Source: Sulfolobales archaeon HS-7 (GTDB taxonomy: Archaea > Thermoproteota > Thermoprotei_A > Sulfolobales > Sulfolobaceae). From it: 64,000 nt of DNA. The number at the start of each line of letters is the position of its first letter. Positions within the stretch are counted from its first letter, which is position 1. A program made the translations under genes and the position numbers. The stretch is from assembly GCA_019704295.1 (NCBI GenBank), contig AP024596.1, positions 1,411,369-1,475,368 on the forward strand. Reading direction: 5' to 3'. The notes below the pieces were generated by a model that was not told the origin of the DNA, did no database searches, and saw nothing but the letters and a program-made list of their open reading frames with translations. Below are positions 10,081 to 19,932 of the stretch, piece after piece.

Positions 10081-12375
10081 CTAAATTAATTTTAGATTAA
10101 ATAAGAGTTTTTTATTTTCTATAATTATGACTAGTATAATTAATACGATAAGCAAAATAGTATAAAAAATAACTAGTATGTCATTTAATGAACTGTAAAC
10201 ATAATCTAGCTTTATATTAGAATTAGTTATAACTACGAAACTTTCATTGGAATATACAGGTATAACTTCGTTACTTCCACTTGTTTTTAAGAACCTATTC
10301 ATATCTTCAATATAGCTATATCTAAATATTATAGGAAATTCAAACTTCTTATCAGTATTCTTAGTAATAATGACTTGATTTGATCCAATTTGTTTTATTT
10401 TTAAGGAAGGTATATTCTTAACATAAATAACTGAAATATTCTTTGTAGTAAAAAATATAGAGTAGTTTGTAATACTATTTAGTACTTCTTTCTCATATTT
10501 TATTGATAATATTGCTGCTTCAGAATAATTCACTCCAGTTATATTCAAGGATCTAGCTAGCAAATTTAGCTTATAGGGATACTCGCCTTGTGGCTGAGGA
10601 CTCCAGAGAGGCCCTGAAATATTTACAAATATAATATATCTAACCGGGCTAGCTTCCTCTTCGTCAGAAAAGTTATATACAATGATCTTACTATTATTAA
10701 ATATAACTGGATACTTTTGTAAAATCTGTTCGAATTTATATATTTCTTGGGAAGTAGGATAGGGGTAAAAGTCGTGAGGGATCACATTTTTTGTTAGGAT
10801 AATGTAGTTTATACCAAGTATTTTCGCTGCATTTATAACTGGTTCTAGAGAGGAATTAGGGTTGATAGGATAAATGGTAATAAACCATTCTAGAGAGTTT
10901 TTATTATAAGGAAAATAGGAATTATAGACATCCCCCTTTATTAAGGTGCTCCAAAATCCAGCGCCTACATATTGATTGTTTTGGGAGAAATTATATGCTA
11001 CATAAACTCCACTTGAAGGAAGAACTAAAATTTGTGGATTTATGTCGGGTCCTCTATCTACGACTTGAGCTACCTGGTAAAGATAGTTAGGAGGATTCCA
11101 CGCCTCTGCCTTCGTTATAGAGCCGGTGTAAAAGGGGTATACCTGAGCAGCAACAATTAACAAAACACATATAATGATAATAATCTTTTTCGGCACATTT
11201 AATTTTATATTAACAAAGCTAACTGAAAGTGACAGTGTAACACTAAGCACAATGAAAAATGTAAAAGATAACCAAGGTATGTCTAAACTCCATAGGTAAG
11301 GAGTATTAGCGTAGATTTGAATGTACTGGGGATAAATGTAGGGCAATGCCAACCAAAGATCTAAAAGGAGAAACATGAAACAAGTTATTATTTTAAGTTT
11401 ATTTGCTTTATAAAATATAAAATCAATAAAAATTAATATCTGTATTAGTAAATTTGTATATATAAGAAAATCAGTATTATTATTAAAGAATGTATTCGGA
11501 TAATACGTAAGAGTAAGTGCGTGAAATATATTACCTTGGAATGAGTCGATATATGCTTTCAATACTGCCACATAATACCTTTTTCCAATACTGGAGGGAA
11601 ATACGTTTAATGCCGATATATATGATGAGAGATAACTGAAAACATTAAGAACAATTACTGTAATTACTGACATCATTAATATTTTAAGCTTGGATTTTAT
11701 GTTTTGTTTTGAGATTAACATAAGTCCGAAAAAGAAGATGGCAACGACGAGATATGCTACAAGAACAAGGGTTAAAATAGAATCAACCGATATTACGAGC
11801 AGGATAGACGCTATAATAACCTTTAGTGATTTTGTTATAAAATTATAATTATCTATAAATACTGAATAAATAAAATATAGTACCCAAGGAAATAAAGCAT
11901 GAAAAGGAATAAACGTGCTAGGAAGCAAAAGTATATCATAATATAAATTAATTCCAGAATTAAAGAAAACCTCTGCCAAGATCACCAAACAAAAGAAGAA
12001 CATGTTAGGTTTAGTAGAATTTCTAATTATGTTATCATACGCTATTAGGGAGATTGCAACGTTTCCGATAAGAGTGGTAATTAGCATACTAGTGATCTCA
12101 TCGTATTTACCCAGGAATAGAAAAAACATTAATGAAAAAATATCGATTATTACGTTGTTACTTATAGAGCCGCCGTTTACGTTTGTGAAGAATAACTGAT
12201 AGTTGCAAAGGTAGTTAAAGCTTAAGGGGAAAATATTATCGCCGTAACTATAAAATATATATCTATGATATAATATTATTATAGTAGCTAAGGATGATAA
12301 TAATGCCGTAGCTAACACAAACACATATTTTCTAGTAAGATAAGTCGTTAGCGCCCTGGCACTTAGTGAAGGCAT
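10081..12375 (-). CDS. Large polytopic membrane protein with exported domain, GT-C-like architecture
   Basis: About 764 aa. Residues ~15-430 form roughly 11-13 hydrophobic helices; residues ~430-725 are polar, rich in Asn/Ser/Tyr with many N-x-S/T sequons, and probably outside the cell. A final helix 'VIFYTILLIVLIILVIIIEN' and a short basic tail close the protein. Parts such as 'ILGINYIILTK' and 'ILVLPSSGVYVAYNFSQNNQ' recall archaeal YfhO/GT-C type membrane proteins that act on lipid-linked sugars, but I see no decisive catalytic motif. Start: TTG at 12381 or ATG at 12375; the ATG is preferred. It is divergent from the GT2 gene at 12420 with only ~44 bp between, so the two promoters must overlap. 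Function is inferred from layout and neighbours. Confidence 0.6.
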   Translation of the reverse strand: MPSLSARALTTYLTRKYVFVLATALLSSLATIIILYHRYIFYSYGDNIFPLSFNYLCNYQLFFTNVNGGSISNNVIIDIFSLMFFLFLGKYDEITSMLITTLIGNVAISLIAYDNIIRNSTKPNMFFFCLVILAEVFFNSGINLYYDILLLPSTFIPFHALFPWVLYFIYSVFIDNYNFITKSLKVIIASILLVISVDSILTLVLVAYLVVAIFFFGLMLISKQNIKSKLKILMMSVITVIVLNVFSYLSSYISALNVFPSSIGKRYYVAVLKAYIDSFQGNIFHALTLTYYPNTFFNNNTDFLIYTNLLIQILIFIDFIFYKANKLKIITCFMFLLLDLWLALPYIYPQYIQIYANTPYLWSLDIPWLSFTFFIVLSVTLSLSVSFVNIKLNVPKKIIIIICVLLIVAAQVYPFYTGSITKAEAWNPPNYLYQVAQVVDRGPDINPQILVLPSSGVYVAYNFSQNNQYVGAGFWSTLIKGDVYNSYFPYNKNSLEWFITIYPINPNSSLEPVINAAKILGINYIILTKNVIPHDFYPYPTSQEIYKFEQILQKYPVIFNNSKIIVYNFSDEEEASPVRYIIFVNISGPLWSPQPQGEYPYKLNLLARSLNITGVNYSEAAILSIKYEKEVLNSITNYSIFFTTKNISVIYVKNIPSLKIKQIGSNQVIITKNTDKKFEFPIIFRYSYIEDMNRFLKTSGSNEVIPVYSNESFVVITNSNIKLDYVYSSLNDILVIFYTILLIVLIILVIIIENKKLLFNLKLI

Positions 12376-12419
12376 GAACAACTTATTAATTTTTTAGTAA
12401 TAAGCATTTTTAGGGCTGA

Positions 12420-13304
12420 ATGGATATAGCGTCATGTATAGTCACTTATAATCCTGATTATGAACTCTTAGAATCAACATTACATAAATTGAAAACCTCG
12501 GGATGTGTGTCAATAGTAATTGATAATACTGGGACACATAATAAGAATATCGACTCCGATATATTAATTTATAATTACAAAAACTTCGGTTTAGGAAAGG
12601 CTTATAATCAGTGTCTGGAAATAGCAAAAAAAGATGGGTATGAGTGGCTATTATTATTAGATCAGGACTCAAGACTAAATGACCAATTTAATCCACATGA
12701 GCCAGTCCAGAAATTAGCAAAATACCAAGATTTTTACATAAAAACTGCAATACTTAGTATAAATAAAGATATTTCAACTAAAATCTTAAAATTAAATGAT
12801 GACTTTTACTTAACTAAATACGTAGTAGGTAGCGGCTCGATGCTAGAAGTAAATAAGTGTTATTCGGACCCGTTTCTTGAAAACCTTTTTCTCTATAGTA
12901 TTGACATAGAATATTCAGTTAGAATGAGAAAAAAGGGATATTTTCTACTTTCATATTCTAAACAGATGATAGATTACACCATGGGCCAAGAAATTAGGAT
13001 GTTTAAAAGAAGGTTCAACACTCTAACATTTAAGATACTTAGCAAGTTGTTACATAAAGACTTAACTAGATACCCATATTATAAGAATACTAACAGGTAT
13101 TATTTAATGCTAAGAAATGATCTATATTTGCTCCTGAGAAGAAAAGTAGACATTTCATATGTTAGATATATTCCTCTGTTGATAGCATATATAAATGAGA
13201 CCGACGGATTTTTAAACGGAAATATCAAGGTCTTAAAGGCGGTTCTCCATTCCATTAAGGGAGATCTTGATAAAGATAACTTAGAAACAACAAGTGCACT
13301 TTAG
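12420..13304 (+). CDS. Glycosyltransferase family 2, rhamnosyltransferase-like (paralogue 1)
   Basis: A 294-aa GT2 enzyme: 'CIVTYNPDYELLESTLHKL' at the N-terminus, 'VIDNTGTHNKNI' for nucleotide binding, 'NFGLGKAYNQCLEIAK', and the metal site 'WLLLLDQDSRL' (D81-Q-D83). The DQD motif with this spacing is typical of rhamnosyltransferase-type GT2 proteins such as the RfbF group. Its C-terminus ('LRNDLYLLLRRKVDISYVRY', 'IKGDLDKDNLE') matches that of the gene at 14392-15291, so the two are paralogues on opposite strands around a GT4 gene. It ends 9 bp before the next start (13314), so the two are probably co-transcribed. Sugar specificity is not visible. Confidence 0.85.
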   Translation: MDIASCIVTYNPDYELLESTLHKLKTSGCVSIVIDNTGTHNKNIDSDILIYNYKNFGLGKAYNQCLEIAKKDGYEWLLLLDQDSRLNDQFNPHEPVQKLAKYQDFYIKTAILSINKDISTKILKLNDDFYLTKYVVGSGSMLEVNKCYSDPFLENLFLYSIDIEYSVRMRKKGYFLLSYSKQMIDYTMGQEIRMFKRRFNTLTFKILSKLLHKDLTRYPYYKNTNRYYLMLRNDLYLLLRRKVDISYVRYIPLLIAYINETDGFLNGNIKVLKAVLHSIKGDLDKDNLETTSAL

Positions 13305-13313
13305 TGTTGTGAA

Positions 13314-14357
13314 ATGATGAAGGTAGTTTTTTTTAACATACCCCATTTAAGTGTTCAAAGAGGAGGAGAATTCTGGGAAAGAAGAGTTATAGAATATCTC
13401 AATTCCTTAGGGGAAATAAAAGCATCGCTAATAACAACAGATTGCTGTTTAGTTAGCGAAATAAAACCAAATTTCGATTACGATGTTATAAAATTTAAGA
13501 AATTACTCTTTTTTAATTTATATGATTTTAACGAGCTTTATCAAAAAATTCAAGATGCAGATATTTTATATTATTTTAATAGTTTTGTAGGAAGTCAGAT
13601 TCCTCTTCTAATAAACAGAGAGAAGATCAAGGCTAAGTTAGTATTGGGATATCATGCTAAGAACGATTGGAACTTTTTACAAAGAATGTACTATCGCCTA
13701 CTAGACTTTAAGATGAAAAATATTGGATATCATCACGTATTGACTGAGTATCAGTCAAACTTATTGAAAAAGAGAGGTTATAAAAATGTTTTCATCATAC
13801 CTAATTTTATAAATTTAAGTGAATTTAATCTAAATAAAGAAGATAAATCGTTTAGAGAGATAGTTGCGCCGGGGGCTACAACAATAGAGAAAGGGATAGA
13901 TACATTACTATTTGTATCAAAATATTTTAGCGATATAAAATTCTATATCACAGGTAGAGAAATAAGTTACAAATTACCTGATAATGTAATCTTTTCAGGA
14001 CAATTAAATAGAGAGAAATATATTGAATTGCTAAAAAGAACCTCGATATGCTTGCTACCTACCAGAGGAGAAACATTTAGTATTTCTCTTTTAGAATGTA
14101 TGGCCGCTGGGAACCTGATTGTAACCAGAGACCTACCTGTGCTTAGAGAAGTATCTAGAAATGCAGAAACAGTTTTCTTTTCGAGAAAGAATCAAGATTT
14201 CATAATGAATATTAAAAAAGCTCTTTCCTTAGCTCACGCTGAGATTCCAGCACAAAAATCAATAGACGTAGCTAAGATGTATGACGAAAATGTAGTATTA
14301 AAAAAGCTGTATGAAAAGCTAATTTCTATTGGAGAGGGACAACAAGCAGGAGGGTAA
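13314..14357 (+). CDS. Glycosyltransferase family 4 (GT-B)
   Basis: A 347-aa GT-B enzyme. N-terminal half: 'MKVVFFNIPHLSVQRGGEFW' (acceptor-side Gly loop) and 'KLVLGYHAKNDWNFLQRMYY'. C-terminal half: 'VAPGATTIEKGIDTLLFVSK', 'NVIFSGQLNREKYIELLKR' and 'PTRGETFSISLLECMAAGN', which contains the retaining-GT E-x7-E pair (E253, E261). It probably adds one residue to the glycan started or extended by the GT2 genes alongside. There are two adjacent ATGs (13314, 13317). Codon use is AT-rich like its neighbours. The gene stops 34 bp before the converging GT2 gene ends at 14392. Confidence 0.87.
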   Translation: MMKVVFFNIPHLSVQRGGEFWERRVIEYLNSLGEIKASLITTDCCLVSEIKPNFDYDVIKFKKLLFFNLYDFNELYQKIQDADILYYFNSFVGSQIPLLINREKIKAKLVLGYHAKNDWNFLQRMYYRLLDFKMKNIGYHHVLTEYQSNLLKKRGYKNVFIIPNFINLSEFNLNKEDKSFREIVAPGATTIEKGIDTLLFVSKYFSDIKFYITGREISYKLPDNVIFSGQLNREKYIELLKRTSICLLPTRGETFSISLLECMAAGNLIVTRDLPVLREVSRNAETVFFSRKNQDFIMNIKKALSLAHAEIPAQKSIDVAKMYDENVVLKKLYEKLISIGEGQQAGG

Positions 14358-14391
14358 TAATGAAATAGAATTAAAAGTCTATTAGTTTATA

Positions 14392-15291
14392 TTATTTTTG
14401 AAATCTTTTATAATTATCCTTTTGTAGATCTCCTATTACTCCATGTAGAGCACCACTGATAAATAGTTTTACGCCTTCAATACCCATTCTATCATAGATA
14501 ACAAAGAAATCTCCTATAATTATTTTGACCCATGATAAAGGGACTTTTTCTCTTAATAAAAGCCAGATATCATTCCTCACTAATAAATAATACCTTACCT
14601 TGTTAGAATAGAAAAGATATGTAAATCGAGTGTAATCCCAATCCTTGTGTAGAAAAAACAACACTTTTACATAGAGTTTACCTAAAAAAGTCTTGTAACT
14701 TTGCCCTCTCTCTCCAGGCTTATGTTTTATCATCTGTTCCCGATATACAAGGATTTTAAAGCCTTTCCTTACGCTTCTAAGGCAATATTCACTATCAATT
14801 CTGTCCAAAAATAACTCCTCGCAGAAAGGTTCGGAAATCCCGTAACTAACATTTAATATCATTCCGCTGTTAACAACCATTTTTCCCTCATAAAAATCTT
14901 CTTTAATGATATTTTTTATATATACAGAATTTAACGGATTTATACTTATAATAACAATTTTTTCATCTTTTATTGCCCTAACTTTGTCAATTATCATGTT
15001 AGGGTTAAAATTATCTAAAATACCCGTGTCTTGATCTAAAAACATTATCCATTCTTGGTTTAAGTCCTTAGCCAATTTAATGGCAAAATTATACGCCTTT
15101 CCAACACCATAGTTCCTATCAAATTTGAAGAGATAATCTATGAGACCTCCTAATTTCTCAATTTCCATCTGATTAGAAGAGTTGTTATCAATAACGGCTA
15201 TTTTGAGAGAACTGTCTATCCTTTTTATTTTTGTGACTGTATTTATCAAATCATTCAAATTAGGATTGAAAGTGACTATAGTGATTAGCAT
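14392..15291 (-). CDS. Glycosyltransferase family 2, rhamnosyltransferase-like (paralogue 2)
   Basis: A 299-aa GT2 enzyme: 'LITIVTFNPNLNDLINTVTK', 'IAVIDNNSSNQMEI', 'NYGVGKAYNFAIKLAKD', and 'WIMFLDQDTGI' (D86-Q-D88). The C-terminus 'LVRNDIWLLLREKVPLSWVK' and 'GVIGDLQKDNYK' parallels the gene at 12420-13304. The pair probably arose by duplication and inversion, or was imported together, and may add two successive similar sugars (inference). Its start at 15291 lies ~60 bp from a MITE at 15352, so the upstream regulatory sequence may be MITE-derived. Confidence 0.85.
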   Translation of the reverse strand: MLITIVTFNPNLNDLINTVTKIKRIDSSLKIAVIDNNSSNQMEIEKLGGLIDYLFKFDRNYGVGKAYNFAIKLAKDLNQEWIMFLDQDTGILDNFNPNMIIDKVRAIKDEKIVIISINPLNSVYIKNIIKEDFYEGKMVVNSGMILNVSYGISEPFCEELFLDRIDSEYCLRSVRKGFKILVYREQMIKHKPGERGQSYKTFLGKLYVKVLFFLHKDWDYTRFTYLFYSNKVRYYLLVRNDIWLLLREKVPLSWVKIIIGDFFVIYDRMGIEGVKLFISGALHGVIGDLQKDNYKRFQK

Positions 15292-15351
15292 CTCGTAGTT
15301 AATAGATGATCGAAATACAAGACTTATAAATTTTAATAAATGGTTAGACGG

Positions 15352-15705
15352 AGAGACAACGCTCAGCGTATAATAAATGTGAATAACTAAATAAACTAAG
15401 AAGTTATAAAATACGTCTTTCTGCTATTAAATCGTTCAATTACGAGGAAAGGAGTAATATAAAGTAAGTTTATTAAGCCAACTCGCGAACAATAACGTAT
15501 TCCTCAAGACAGGAGTTTTGAGCGAGATGAGTTCAAAGGTTACAAGGAGTAGAGCTGGATACTTTAAGCTTAGGAAGCCAGCAAAGGAGTTTAATCTCTC
15601 GTAATTCCCCACACTATTGTCATGATTATATGTTCTAGATAGATAATTCCTTATATTTTAAAACTCAGTTAATAAAGTAAATTACATCTGTTCCATATTG
15701 GACAT
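15352..15705 (-). mobile_element. MITE of the GTGACRGTGTC family, reverse orientation
   Basis: About 354 bp. The left edge (15354-15410) matches the right terminus of the IS copies ('GTGAATAACTAAATAAACTAAGAAGTT'-type text); the right edge (15660-15705) matches their left terminus ('TTAATAAAGTAAATTACATC...ATTGGACA'). The transposase is gone; the interior holds unrelated text. The right edge runs directly into the ATG of the methyltransferase relic at 15704, so the MITE supplies its upstream sequence. Confidence 0.7.
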
Positions 15706-16532
15706 GCCACAAGAATCATCGATTCAAAATAGTGACGATAAAACTTTTATAATATATAAAAATATCGCTTTTATGGATGAGTCATCCGAGATTTTTACTT
15801 ATGAGAGAAAAGCCTATGAAGGTACTTTAGATGAAGAATTAAAAAATAAATTTGAAATAGATAATAAGCAAATATTATATTATATAATAAAGGAATTAAA
15901 ATCTTTATTTCCTAATGGTATTAATAATATCTTAGACGTAGGTGGAGGAATTGACCCAACACTCAATTCTATAACGCAACACGTTAAAATAAATAACGCT
16001 TATAGCACAGATTTATATGTGCCACCCGATTATATTTAGAAAGTTCTACATAATATAAAATTTATAAATAGTACAGCATATGATTTAAGTAAAATATTTG
16101 AAGAAAAATTTTTTCGACGTAGTGCTACTAATTGATGTAATAGAATATTTATTTTACACAGATAGAACTTTAAGCGTGTTAAAAGGTATTTTCAAAAAGT
16201 CTTAGTAATATCCACTTCTAATCTTTCCTCTTTTATAAACAGGTTATTATTATTTGGATATCAGCCTCTCGGAACAGAGGTATCTACAAGCAAGCATTAT
16301 GGAAGACCTCGTAAATATGATTTAAGTGAAGGAGTAGCTGGACATATCAGAGTGTTTACTTATAAAGCATTAAATGAATTTTTAAGCTACAACGAATTTG
16401 AAATCATATACCGCGATAAACAACTGGCCCAGGGAATATAATTTCTTACATAAAATAGAGAAATTTCTTTTAATTGTCAATAAATCGTTTGGTTCTAGAA
16501 CTTTAGTCGTTTGTAGAAAGATAAAAGATTAA
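15704..16532 (+). pseudogene. Broken class I SAM methyltransferase
   Basis: Starts 'MPQESSIQNSDDKTFIIYKN' at an ATG on the MITE edge. Motif I is 'NILDVGGGIDPTLNS'. A TAG at 16037 ends the first part. Coding continues with a shift at the A5T6 run near 16108 ('FDVVLLIDVIEYLFYTDRT'), another near 16200 ('LVISTSNLSSFINRLLLFGY', 'GHIRVFTYKALNEFLSYNE'), and a last one near 16437 ('SRTLVVCRKIKD', stop 16530-16532). The order of blocks matches the intact methyltransferase at 21755-22501 ('LASWINRLTLLLGYQPF'), so the two are homologues. One stop plus at least three frameshifts make it a clear pseudogene. A longer original N-terminus cut by the MITE is possible. Confidence 0.8.
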
Positions 16533-16554
16533 TCCTGAGGAGCAACTAGGGGAG

Positions 16555-17460
16555 CTATGAGTACTTAATCTCGTCAGAGTTTATTAATCCGTCAAGCAAT
16601 CCATCAAGTACTGCCTTAACTCCTTTCAATCCCCTTCCTGATTTATTTGCAACGTATAACCAATAAATTACATATATTGGAAGAGAAAAATAAAAGGTAA
16701 TCCTTTCAGAAGGAGGATCAAGATCTCTGTGGAGAACGATCTTTGACCTCATTGCATAGTATAACCTCATTTCGTTATATCTTTTCACTCCTTCTTTGGG
16801 ATCTACATCATGATATACCCTAGCATAGCCTAATGTGATGTTTTTATAACCAAGCTTCTTTATTTTATATTGTAAGTATCCATCTTCTCCATTCCAAGGT
16901 ATTCTTTTCCAAGGTATTAACCCTGCTCTCTTTACCGCATCCATCTTGAACATATAACTGTTAGCAAATACATCCACTTCTATTACCTTCCCTTCTAGAC
17001 CCTTACAAGAAAAACCAGTATATAAGGAGACCGTTCTCCTCATAAACTTAGAGAACACTGCACCGGCATACATAATCTTTTCTGGCATCGTGTAATAGCA
17101 AGTGACCGGGGCTACTGTTCCAACATCTTCATGCTCTTCAGCATAGTTTAAAAGTTTTTCAATTGTGTTCCCTTCTACTACATTATCATCGTCGATAAAG
17201 AAAATGTAATCTCCCTCAGAAGCCTCTATTGCGTCATTTCTTGATTTAGCTACTAATGTGGGTCTCTCATGCTTTATGTACCTTACCTCTGAAAATTCAT
17301 TTCTTATCATTTCCTCGGTACCGTCAGTTGAGGCGTCATCTACAACTATAACTTCAAAGTCCTTAAAGGTGGAGTCCTTAAGGGAATTTAATAGTCTTTT
17401 AAGTTTTTCCCTTCTGTTATAGGTAGGAATTGCTACGCTTACTTTTACCATTAATTTCAC
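16555..17460 (-). CDS. Glycosyltransferase family 2
   Basis: A 301-aa canonical GT2 protein: 'VSVAIPTYNRREKLKRLLNS' (residues 7-26), nucleotide-binding 'VIVVDDASTDGTEEMI' (D41/D42), 'AKSRNDAIEASEGDYIFFID', and DXD metal site 'FIDDDN' (residues 89-93). The acceptor-side block 'IPWKRIPWNGEDGYLQYKIK' contains the ED motif that supplies the catalytic base in inverting GT2 enzymes. A C-terminal hydrophobic stretch 'FYFSLPIYVIYWLYVA' could anchor it to the membrane. GC content is higher than in the 10-16 kb genes, so this may belong to the older island core. ATG 17460 or ATG 17451 are both possible; the second gives the usual 'MVKVSVAIPTYNR' start. Confidence 0.9.
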   Translation of the reverse strand: MKLMVKVSVAIPTYNRREKLKRLLNSLKDSTFKDFEVIVVDDASTDGTEEMIRNEFSEVRYIKHERPTLVAKSRNDAIEASEGDYIFFIDDDNVVEGNTIEKLLNYAEEHEDVGTVAPVTCYYTMPEKIMYAGAVFSKFMRRTVSLYTGFSCKGLEGKVIEVDVFANSYMFKMDAVKRAGLIPWKRIPWNGEDGYLQYKIKKLGYKNITLGYARVYHDVDPKEGVKRYNEMRLYYAMRSKIVLHRDLDPPSERITFYFSLPIYVIYWLYVANKSGRGLKGVKAVLDGLLDGLINSDEIKYS

Positions 17461-17589
17461 ATAAAATTCCAGTTTAATATAATTTTTGTTCTATGTCGTT
17501 TTTAACTTTCAAGAATTTTAATTATTCAAATCTAACCCCAAACCTTATATAAGTTATTCTCAACATCAAGATATTCCATCCTACGAATG

Positions 17590-17795
17590 TTCCAGCAAGT
17601 TCTTCCATGGGGAAAACGCGTACCACTAGGGATGAGGATAGCCAGTCAATGCAAGCGTTTAGTTGCTAAGAAGTCCAAGTTGCCCAAGGCAAGAAACGCC
17701 AAGGACTAAGATGTTGATGCAAGCAGGGTTCTGGTCTTGATTTTCCCATAGCTGTGTTAGAGGCAAAGAGTGTAATGCCTTGATAGAAAGAAGAT
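17590..17795 (+). repeat. R1 repeat copy
   Basis: Contains the R1 hallmark GGGGAAAACGCGTACCACTA at 17610 and, in frames with stops, 'SKLPKARNAKD' then a 'PIAVLEAKSV'-like end. Related copies: ~985-1160 (-), 18852-19035 (-), 37330-37461 (+), 47270-47410 (-). It lies directly downstream of the GT2 gene ending at 17801. Probably the 3' end of a transposase gene family that I cannot name. Confidence 0.5.
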
Positions 17796-17800
17796 ATGAG

Positions 17801-18583
17801 TTATAAGGTGTATCCTATTATAAAAGGAACTCCTCTAGACAGATAGAGCAAGTAAAGGAGGAATCTGTTTCCCTTACAGATATTCCTCTTCTTTCTCGAA
17901 ACTCTCACGAGGTTGCTATAAGGCGTCCCCTTCAGCACTTTTAAACTTTTACCGTACCTGTAATACTTCCTAACAATATCCACTAACCTAGCATCACCGT
18001 AGTGCATTATTAGCTTATCCTTAAGTGAAGACACGTCTTTGCTCGTCTTACTAGCTTCATAGTATATCAACTCGTGATCTGGGAAGACCACATCGTCAAA
18101 ATTCTCCTTCAAGTTCTCTCTCAACTTCCCGAACGTCCTGTCCAATATCTCTCGTCTGAAGAACCTCGGTAGGGCAAACCCTTTCACCGCCTCAGGAGTA
18201 TTGCATTCCATTATGTTCTCCTTATCTAAATTAGCGAGTCTTATCCAGAAGGAGTCACCGATCTCTTCCTCTCCTATTATCGTCATATCGTGATCCTGAG
18301 AAGAGAGGAGAGCTAGTGCGTCCTTCCTCAGTGTCCTAGTTTCGTCCAGTAGAAAGGCATATTCACCTTTTGAGTAGTAATGAGATAAGTACCTTGCCTT
18401 AAGTAGCTTCACCTTTTCTTTGATCTCCTTAAAGCCATATTGTTGTATAATGTCGGAAACATTCTCGTCAGATGAGGAGTTGACAACTATAACTTCGTAG
18501 TCTTGGAAGGTTTGGTCTCTTATTGATTCGAAGAGGTGGTTTAAGTATTTTCCATGTAATACTGGAATTTCTATCGATATCAT
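17801..18583 (-). CDS. Glycosyltransferase family 2-like protein
   Basis: A 260-aa protein. The N-terminus 'MISIEIPVLHGKYLNHLFES' and 'FQDYEVIVVNSSSDENVSDI' follow the GT2 Rossmann-like half. 'YLSHYYSKGEYAFLLDETRT' occupies the place of the DXD block; here it is D-E-T, a weaker metal site than in the other GT2 genes. A hydrophobic tail 'FLLYLLYLSRGVPFIIGY' suggests membrane association. It may be a divergent or low-activity transferase. It is separated from the GT2 gene at 16555 by a repeat R1 copy, so they are not an obvious operon. Confidence 0.7.
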   Translation of the reverse strand: MISIEIPVLHGKYLNHLFESIRDQTFQDYEVIVVNSSSDENVSDIIQQYGFKEIKEKVKLLKARYLSHYYSKGEYAFLLDETRTLRKDALALLSSQDHDMTIIGEEEIGDSFWIRLANLDKENIMECNTPEAVKGFALPRFFRREILDRTFGKLRENLKENFDDVVFPDHELIYYEASKTSKDVSSLKDKLIMHYGDARLVDIVRKYYRYGKSLKVLKGTPYSNLVRVSRKKRNICKGNRFLLYLLYLSRGVPFIIGYTL

Positions 18584-18684
18584 GGTAAATTGTAGACGTG
18601 TTATTTAAAAACCCTACGTTTAAGAAAAGGGACTTCAGACAAAATTTTTACTACATCATCAATTAAATAACTCTCTATCAAGCT

Positions 18685-19900
18685 AAAGGACATGAGACAG
18701 TATTCAATGTGTAATAAATGTAATCTAGTTTATTAAGTAAATTTTAGCGAGAAAAATAAACACCAAGAACTCAACTATAGGGATAATACTTAAGGGGGAT
18801 TACGCCTAGGTTATACCATGGTCTACATATACGATGACGTAATCTCCCAAGAGGCGCTACATTCTTCGCCTCTAACATGTCTACAGGAACAGCCTGTCCA
18901 GAACGGTACCTAAATCAACGTTGTATTTCTCCACGTTCTTACTCTTGGCAAACTTGCACCTCTTAAGACTAAACCATTATAGGGATTCGCTATCTTCATC
19001 CCTAGTGTTACGTGTTTTCCCCGTGGAAGTTCCCCTAGCTTTTCCCTTGTCTTACAAGGGATATGTAGTTCTTTCCTCTATTTCCCAAGAGGGGGGATTT
19101 AATCCTCCTAAAAACGTCAGGAGATTAGAGGAAATCTTCCTAAACGCTTTCTCCACTATTTGTAAGGGACTTGTCCCTCGTCCTGTTTTCCCGCCTACCA
19201 AGATTTGGGAAGTCCCTCGCTTAAACTTTAACGTCCTCATTTATACCCACTTGATAGTATAGAAGGTATTACCATGCATGTAAAAACTAGGTAGTTTACC
19301 TCTCCCTTAGATAAAGGTCAATCTTTTCCTCGCTTTAGTCAAAATTTACCTAATTCCTACTCTCTTCAGCGAGATTTTCCCTTGCATTAGAAATTATCTT
19401 ACTTTTAGTAAAATTGGTAAAACATGACTATTTAAAGAGTTATAAAGCATATTTGTCTAGGATTAAATTCTCTTACCCATGTGTAAAGCGATAATATAAA
19501 ATCAGTTAATTAAGCTTTATAGCAAATAATTGCTTAATTTTCGAGAATACAGGTTAAGGACGAACTTGATAACGTGATATGTTTGGGTTTACCGAGGGAC
19601 ATAAACCGCCTGACCTCGTAAGCCTAGTTGTCTAAGGTATTCAATCTCTTGATAATCCCCCAGATATACTCCTATTTGAGTAGTATAAGTAAGTTATTCC
19701 CAAAATTTAGTTTTTAAACTATGCTTAGTCAGACCTTGAGAGTCAAAGAGAAATCTCTTGTGGGGTTAATGCATACCACGCTTAACTCTGCGTAAGACCA
19801 GGGATCGTACTTGGGATGTGTTATTATATGCAAACTAATAACCTGGTCTAAGATCAGACAAAGTATAAATCATTACTGCATTAAATACATCTGCTAATGA
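18685..19900. other. Mosaic of nested IS/MITE fragments
   Basis: No intact gene. In order: left terminus of the GTGACRGTGTC family (about 18690-18850, including a 'MVYIYDDVISQ' transposase start at 18818); an R1 copy (about 18852-19035, minus strand); an IS4 left end in reverse (about 19190-19440, homologous to 5419-5700); a right terminus of the first family (about 19435-19560); and MITE-interior text (about 19680-19790) shared in reverse with 41010-41060. Successive insertions into one another explain it. Confidence 0.6.
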
Positions 19901-19932
19901 CAGAGAATTCTCTAATCTTTTCTCTTATGTAG

